Assembly (NCBI GenBank): GCA_035573435.1
Contig: DATMZR010000006.1
Coordinates: forward strand, 1 to 64,000
Direction: 5' to 3'
DNA from: Solirubrobacterales bacterium
Lineage (GTDB): Bacteria > Actinomycetota > Thermoleophilia > Solirubrobacterales > 70-9
Length of the DNA: 64,000 bases
Of the stretch, positions 59,926 through 64,000 are shown one piece after another (the stretch's first letter is position 1; every line of letters begins with the position of its first letter). The notes below the pieces were generated by a model. It worked only from the letters and a program-made list of their open reading frames with translations, had not been told where the DNA came from and did not search any database. Made by a program: the position numbers and the translations under genes.

Positions 59926-61521
59926 GTGAAGGGACGTCGCGCTCGTCCGACCTTCCTGCTGCCGGCGCTCGTCGCGCTGCTCGCCGGCTGCGGCGGGGAC
60001 GGAGGAGGCCCGTCCCCGTCCACCGGCCCGGATCCGGCCACGGTGAGCCCGGCTGACGCGGCCCTGTTCGCCGAGGGCGTCGTCCGCCCTGACGGCGACC
60101 GCAAGCAGGCGCTCGACTCCGCGCTCTCCAAGCTCCTGGCCACCGACGACCCGGGTGCCCTCGTGGTGGATCGGCTCGACGAGGCGCTGGCGAGCGGCGA
60201 CACGGGACTCACCTACCGAGACGACATCGAGCCGTGGCTCGGCGAGCGCGCAGGCTTCTTCCTCCGGGGCTCGCAGGGGGAGACCCCGGGCGCAGCTGTT
60301 ATCGCGACCACCGATCCGGCGGTTGCTCAGCGAGCCATCGACAAGGCGGCAGCGGCCGATGAGCAGCCGGAGCGTCGCCGCTCGTATCAGGGTGTCGATT
60401 ACCTGGTGGATCGGGACGGCACGGCCGCGGGCCTGGTCGGCGACTTCGTGGTTGCCGGGACCCAGCGCGCCTTCCGGGACGCTGTCGACGCCTCCAAGCA
60501 GCGGTCGCTGGCGGAATCCGGCGAATTCGAGGCGCAGCTCGACCAGGCCCCCCAGGACTGGGTGGGCTTCCTCTACCTGGAGCCCAGGAAGATCCTGGAC
60601 GATCTCCAAAAGTCGGGAATCGCGGCCGCGGCGGAGGCGTCGTCCGCGACCCCGCGGCTCGAGCAGCTCCTCGGGCAGCCGGTCTCCGCAGCCATCTCGG
60701 CCAGCTCCGACCAGCTCGCCCTTCAGGCGTCGGCCGCCGCCGGAGCCGCCCCGGCCTCGCAGGAGTCCGAGCTCTTGAAGGGCTTCCCAGAGGAGTCGTG
60801 GCTGGCGTTCGCGATCGCCGACGTTGGTGAGACCTACGGGAGCCTGCTCCGCCAGGTCCGCCCTGGCGCGGGAGCCGCCGACGCGAGGCTGGGCGGCGGA
60901 CTCGGATCCGAGCTCGCTGACCAGATCAGCCGCTGGGCCGGGGATCTCGGCGGGTTCATCACCGGGACGTCGCTGTTCAGCGTTGGTGGTGCGCTGGTGG
61001 TCCAGACCGACGATGAGCAGGCTTCGGCGACCACGCTCGATCGGCTCCGGAGGGCGCTCGGCAACGATCCGCGACTGAGTGTCGAGCCGCTGACGGATAC
61101 ATCCGACCAGGGCTTTTCCTTCAGCCCGGCTGGCGTCCCGATCTCGTTTACGGTCGTCCAGCACGACGACAAGGTGGTTGCCGGACTCGCCGCCTCGGTC
61201 GAAGACGTCCTCTCGCCGAGCTCAACGCTCGACGACTCGGATGCCTTCAACTCCGGTGCGGATGCGCTCGGAGACGATTTCGCCCCGCAGACCTTCATCG
61301 ACTTCGTGCCCTTGCTCGAGCTCATCGAGAGCTTCCCGCAGGCTCGCGACGACCCCGACTACCGCAGCGCCAAGCCGTACCTCGACCACCTCGACTACTT
61401 CGTGCTCGGCACCCGCTCCGATGGAGACCGAGCCGAACTCAGGATGGTGCTCGGTCTTCGCGATGCGCCGGCGGAAACCGGCGGTGACTCCGGAACGGCC
61501 GCGGCGGTGGTGGGGGAATGA
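59926..61521 (+). CDS. DUF3352 family lipoprotein
   Basis: A 531-residue exported protein. KGRRARPTFLLPALVALLAG then CGGDGG is a signal peptide with lipobox (LAGC). The mature part shows the repeated alpha-beta pattern of DUF3352 proteins: SPADAALFAEGVVRPDGDRK, QALDSALSKLLATDDPG, YRDDIEPWLGERAGFFLRGS and GVDYLVDRDGTAAGLVGDFV, with a second half repeating similar units (SLFSVGGALVVQTDDEQASA). Function unknown; the family is abundant in Thermoleophilia. GTG 59926 is 14 bases after glmS, and acpS overlaps its stop. Confidence 0.82.
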   Translation: MKGRRARPTFLLPALVALLAGCGGDGGGPSPSTGPDPATVSPADAALFAEGVVRPDGDRKQALDSALSKLLATDDPGALVVDRLDEALASGDTGLTYRDDIEPWLGERAGFFLRGSQGETPGAAVIATTDPAVAQRAIDKAAAADEQPERRRSYQGVDYLVDRDGTAAGLVGDFVVAGTQRAFRDAVDASKQRSLAESGEFEAQLDQAPQDWVGFLYLEPRKILDDLQKSGIAAAAEASSATPRLEQLLGQPVSAAISASSDQLALQASAAAGAAPASQESELLKGFPEESWLAFAIADVGETYGSLLRQVRPGAGAADARLGGGLGSELADQISRWAGDLGGFITGTSLFSVGGALVVQTDDEQASATTLDRLRRALGNDPRLSVEPLTDTSDQGFSFSPAGVPISFTVVQHDDKVVAGLAASVEDVLSPSSTLDDSDAFNSGADALGDDFAPQTFIDFVPLLELIESFPQARDDPDYRSAKPYLDHLDYFVLGTRSDGDRAELRMVLGLRDAPAETGGDSGTAAAVVGE

Positions 61522-61931
61522 ACTCGCCGGAGCCGGACCTGTTCACTCCGGGACATCCGGCCGGGGTCGGCATCGACCTGCTCGAGATCCGCCGGCTCGA
61601 GGAGGCCCTGGAGCGCCGGCCGCCGCTCGCGCAGCGTCTGTTCACCGAAGGCGAGCTTGCCTACGCCGGGGCGCGGCGCCGTCCCGCGCGTCACCTCGCC
61701 GCGCGCTTTGCCGCCAAGGAGGCTGCCGTGAAGGCGCTCGGCGCCGGGCCTCTGCCGCCGCGGGAGGTCGAGATCACGGGGAGCGGGCGCGAGACTCCGC
61801 GCCTGCAGCTGCACGGTCGCGCCGCCGCAGCCGCCGCCGAAAAGGGCGTCGCGCTCCATGTTTCGCTCACGCACTCGCGCGAGCTCGCCGCGGCGATCGT
61901 GGTTGCGGAGTCGTTGGCGAGCCGGCCGTAG
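61518..61931 (+). CDS. acpS: Holo-[acyl-carrier-protein] synthase
   Basis: A 137-residue phosphopantetheinyl transferase that activates acyl carrier protein with CoA. VGIDLLEIRRLEEALERRPP holds the first metal aspartate, RLFTEGELAYAG follows, and HLAARFAAKEAAVKALGAGP carries the catalytic Glu and Lys. LHVSLTHSRELAAAIVVAES closes the trimer fold. The ATG overlaps the DUF3352 stop (ATGA), so it is coupled. acpS-nnr-alr is a conserved bacterial order. Confidence 0.95.
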   Translation: MNSPEPDLFTPGHPAGVGIDLLEIRRLEEALERRPPLAQRLFTEGELAYAGARRRPARHLAARFAAKEAAVKALGAGPLPPREVEITGSGRETPRLQLHGRAAAAAAEKGVALHVSLTHSRELAAAIVVAESLASRP

Positions 61932-61957
61932 GCAGCTCGGATTACGCTGCGGGCCGG

Positions 61958-63478
61958 ATGGAAGACTGGCTCGAGCCCATTTACGACGCCGCTGGGATGC
62001 GGGCGGCGGACGCCTGGGCGATCGAGGAGCAGCGAGTTCCCTCCCTGGAGCTGATGGAAAGGGCCGGCGCCGCGCTGGCCGAGGCGGCTCGATCCGCGGC
62101 GCGGCCCGGGCCGGCCCGGGTCGTCTGCGGCAAGGGCAACAACGGCGGCGACGGGCTGGTTTGTGCTCGTGAGCTCGCCGACACCGGGTATGAGGTCGAG
62201 GCGCTGCTGCTGTGGTCTGCGGCGGAGCTCTCGCCCGACGCGAGCGCCAACCTGGAGAGATTCGGGGGCACCGTTGTTGAGCCGGGTCCCGAGGGAGTTG
62301 CGCCGGCGCTCCGGGGAGCCGGGGTGGTTGTGGACGCGGTCTTTGGCACCGGGTTCTCCGGGGCAGCACGAGCTCCCGCGGACGCCGCGATCGAGGCCAT
62401 CAACGGCTGCGAAGCACCGGTCGTGGCCGCCGACATCGCCTCCGGCGTTGACGCCTCGACCGGCGAGGTCGAGGGCACGGCGGTCGAGGCCGACATCACG
62501 GTGACCTTTCACCGGGCCAAGCTGGGGCACTGGATCGCACCGGGGAAGACCCACACGGGGGAGCTTCGCGTCGCCGAAATCGGGATTCCGGCCGGGGCGC
62601 CCGGCGACCCCGCGGCCGGCGTGATCACCGACGCCGTGCTCGGTCTCGCTCCCCGGCGGAGCCCCGGCTCGACCAAGTTCGATTCGGGCCAGGTGCTGGT
62701 GGTAGGCGGCTCCAAGGGCCTGACGGGCGCCGTATGCATGGCCGCGGAGGCGGCGATCAGAGTGGGCGCCGGCTACGCCACGGTGGCGGTGCCCGCCGAC
62801 CTGGAGCCGATCTTCGAGGTGAAGCTGACCGAGGTGATGTCTCGCGGTTTCGCGGGGGCGGAGGGCCGCCTGCCGGCGAGCGCGCTCGAGGACATCCTCG
62901 AGGCGGCAGAACGGGCTGCCGCCGTGGTCCTGGGCCCGGGCCTGGGACGCGACGAGGACTCGCTCGAGCTCGCCCGCGCCGTCGCCCAGAGGATCGAGGC
63001 GCCGCTCTTGATCGATGCGGACGGGTTGAACGCCCACGCCGAGCGCCTCGACTCGATCGCCAGGCGGACCGCCCCCACCGTGCTCACGCCTCATGCCGGT
63101 GAGCTCGGGCGCCTGCTGGGACGGGGATCCCGCGAGGTTGACGCGCACCGGCTCGCCTGCGCTCGCGAGGCCGCGGAGCAAAGCGGGGCGATCGTCGTGC
63201 TTAAGGGCGACGATTCCCTGGTCGCGGACGGCGCCCGCCTTGGGGTCAGCGCCGGCGGCAGCCCCGGGCTGGCCACGGCCGGCACCGGGGACGTCCTCTC
63301 GGGCACGATTGGCGCCCTGCTTGCTCGCGCCACGGACCCCTTCGCCGCCACTTGTGCCGGGGTCCACGCGCACCAGCTCGCCGGGAGGCACGCGGCGCGG
63401 CGGCTGGGCGCGGCCGAGTCGGTGATCGCAACGGACGTGATCGCCGCGCTGCCGGCGGCTCTGCAAGGGAATGGCTGA
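61958..63478 (+). CDS. nnr: Bifunctional NAD(P)H-hydrate epimerase / ADP-dependent hydrate dehydratase
   Basis: A 506-residue repair enzyme that rescues hydrated NAD(P)H. Residues 1-215 are the YjeF_N epimerase: LMERAGAALAEAARS, VVCGKGNNGGDGLVCARELA and VVAADIASGVDASTGEVEGT. Residues 225-500 are the ribokinase-like dehydratase: VLVVGGSKGLTGAVCMAAEA, VVLGPGLGRDEDS, LIDADGLNAHA, VLTPHAGELGRLLG and TAGTGDVLSGTIGALLARAT. ATG 61958 fits the family start; the open frame upstream overlaps acpS and is not conserved. The last 8 bases overlap alr. Confidence 0.96.
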   Translation: MEDWLEPIYDAAGMRAADAWAIEEQRVPSLELMERAGAALAEAARSAARPGPARVVCGKGNNGGDGLVCARELADTGYEVEALLLWSAAELSPDASANLERFGGTVVEPGPEGVAPALRGAGVVVDAVFGTGFSGAARAPADAAIEAINGCEAPVVAADIASGVDASTGEVEGTAVEADITVTFHRAKLGHWIAPGKTHTGELRVAEIGIPAGAPGDPAAGVITDAVLGLAPRRSPGSTKFDSGQVLVVGGSKGLTGAVCMAAEAAIRVGAGYATVAVPADLEPIFEVKLTEVMSRGFAGAEGRLPASALEDILEAAERAAAVVLGPGLGRDEDSLELARAVAQRIEAPLLIDADGLNAHAERLDSIARRTAPTVLTPHAGELGRLLGRGSREVDAHRLACAREAAEQSGAIVVLKGDDSLVADGARLGVSAGGSPGLATAGTGDVLSGTIGALLARATDPFAATCAGVHAHQLAGRHAARRLGAAESVIATDVIAALPAALQGNG

Positions 63479-64000
63479 GCCCGTCCAGCGCGCCGTCGCC
63501 GTCGTGGACCAGGGCGCCGTTGAGCGCAACTGTGCCCGGCTGGTCGAAGAGCTGCGCGGATCGCAGCTGTGCGCCGTGGTGAAGGCAGACGGCTACGGGC
63601 ACGGGGCAGTCGACTGCGCGCGCTCGGCGCTTGCCGGTGGGGCGACCTGGCTGGCGGTTGCGGCGGCGGCCGAGGCCGCCGAGCTGCGGAGCCAGCTTCC
63701 GGATGCCCAAATCCTGACCATGGGGGCGCTGACAGAAGCAGAGCTCGACATGGCGCTTCGAGCGAAGTCCGACGTGGCGGTGTGGCGCCCGGGCTTAGCC
63801 CGTCTGGCCGGCGAGCGCGGGGCCGAGCTCGGCGTGCGCCCGCGGTTGCACGTCAAGTACGACACCGGGATGGGCCGCTTGGGCGAGCGGGACCCAGATG
63901 CGGTGCTGGCCCTGGTGGACGCGGTGGCGAGCGACGAGCGCGTCGAGCTCGCCGGGCTGTGGACTCACTTCGCCACCGCCGACGAGCCCGACTCCGACTT
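63471..64000 (+). CDS. alr: Alanine racemase (N-terminal part, cut by window end)
   Basis: PLP-dependent enzyme that makes D-alanine for peptidoglycan. The visible 176 residues are the start of the barrel: AVVDQGAVERNCARLVEELR, CAVVKADGYGHGAVDCARSA with the PLP lysine, TWLAVAAAAEAAELRSQLPD, LHVKYDTGMGRLG and GLWTHFATADEPDSD, all in family order. ATG 63471 lies within the end of nnr, so translation is coupled. The frame is open to the right edge; no stop is seen. Confidence 0.95.
   Translation, partial: MAEPVQRAVAVVDQGAVERNCARLVEELRGSQLCAVVKADGYGHGAVDCARSALAGGATWLAVAAAAEAAELRSQLPDAQILTMGALTEAELDMALRAKSDVAVWRPGLARLAGERGAELGVRPRLHVKYDTGMGRLGERDPDAVLALVDAVASDERVELAGLWTHFATADEPDSD

Noticed and set aside
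61691-63529. 612-codon minus-strand frame opposite nnr
   Set aside because: Antisense of a conserved repair enzyme; no start signal or motif.

Overview
The window is a very GC-rich, densely packed bacterial chromosome segment with no phage, insertion sequence, plasmid or CRISPR signature. Gene content points to Actinomycetota, most likely class Thermoleophilia (Solirubrobacterales/Gaiellales type). The supporting signs are a SigH-type sigma factor, a GuaB3-guaA pair, uvrC-rapZ next to gap-pgk-tpiA, rplM-rpsI-glmM-glmS followed by acpS-nnr-alr, a DUF3352 lipoprotein, and frequent GTG/TTG starts. The taxonomic call is inference; no 16S rRNA gene is present.

Layout. 1-4 kb: the end of an acyl-CoA ligase gene, then a minus-strand lipid-type operon (hydrolase, acyltransferase, SRPBCC protein). 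4-8.2 kb: cysS, rlmB, a SigH-like sigma gene with an elaborate promoter and leader, tRNA-Thr(UGU) and an iron-type alcohol dehydrogenase. 8.4-11 kb: a PlsC-GpsA fusion, an ECF sigma factor and a small membrane protein. 11-16.3 kb: DUF4383 protein, rhomboid protease, membrane acyltransferase, metal-receptor protein, pterin dehydratase, wecB. 16.3-18.7 kb: Pit phosphate uptake. 18.8-21.4 kb: two TadE-like pseudopilin genes coupled to a fusion that joins a TadG-like membrane segment to two peptidoglycan hydrolase domains. 21.6-27.5 kb: a giant FAD oxidoreductase-acetoacetate-decarboxylase-like fusion, then NTF2-like, MaoC, cupredoxin and crotonase genes. 27.5-36.8 kb: uvrC-rapZ, an ABC exporter, and the lower glycolytic run gap-pgk-tpiA-gpmI. 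37-44.6 kb: hsp20, tgt, a Ser/Thr kinase with a lipoprotein, phosphoesterase, M48 protease, argS, HU. 44.6-52 kb: pyrF, a LysM protein, a D,D-carboxypeptidase, a PfkB kinase, a LysM-VanY hydrolase, guaB3-guaA with an attenuator-like leader. 52-55.2 kb: truncated hemoglobin, DUF1801 protein, MarR regulator with a perfect operator, and an M23 endopeptidase behind a c-di-AMP riboswitch. 55.4-64 kb: rplM-rpsI-glmM-glmS-DUF3352-acpS-nnr-alr.

How the genes work together. Cell-envelope work dominates: hexosamine supply (glmM, glmS), D-alanine supply (alr), UDP-sugar epimerisation (wecB), phospholipid precursors (PlsC-GpsA), and at least four peptidoglycan-acting proteins, one of them under c-di-AMP control. 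Central metabolism (glycolysis, GMP and UMP synthesis) and translation (cysS, argS, rplM, rpsI, tgt, rlmB) are interleaved.

The most unusual content is the Tad-like/VanY/lytic-transglycosylase fusion, the FAD oxidoreductase-ADC fusion, the PlsC-GpsA fusion, two families of dispersed intergenic palindromic repeats, a palindromic element inserted in frame twice in uvrC, a long acidic extension on ribosomal protein S9, and two genes (rlmB, pyrF) that appear to start at CTG.
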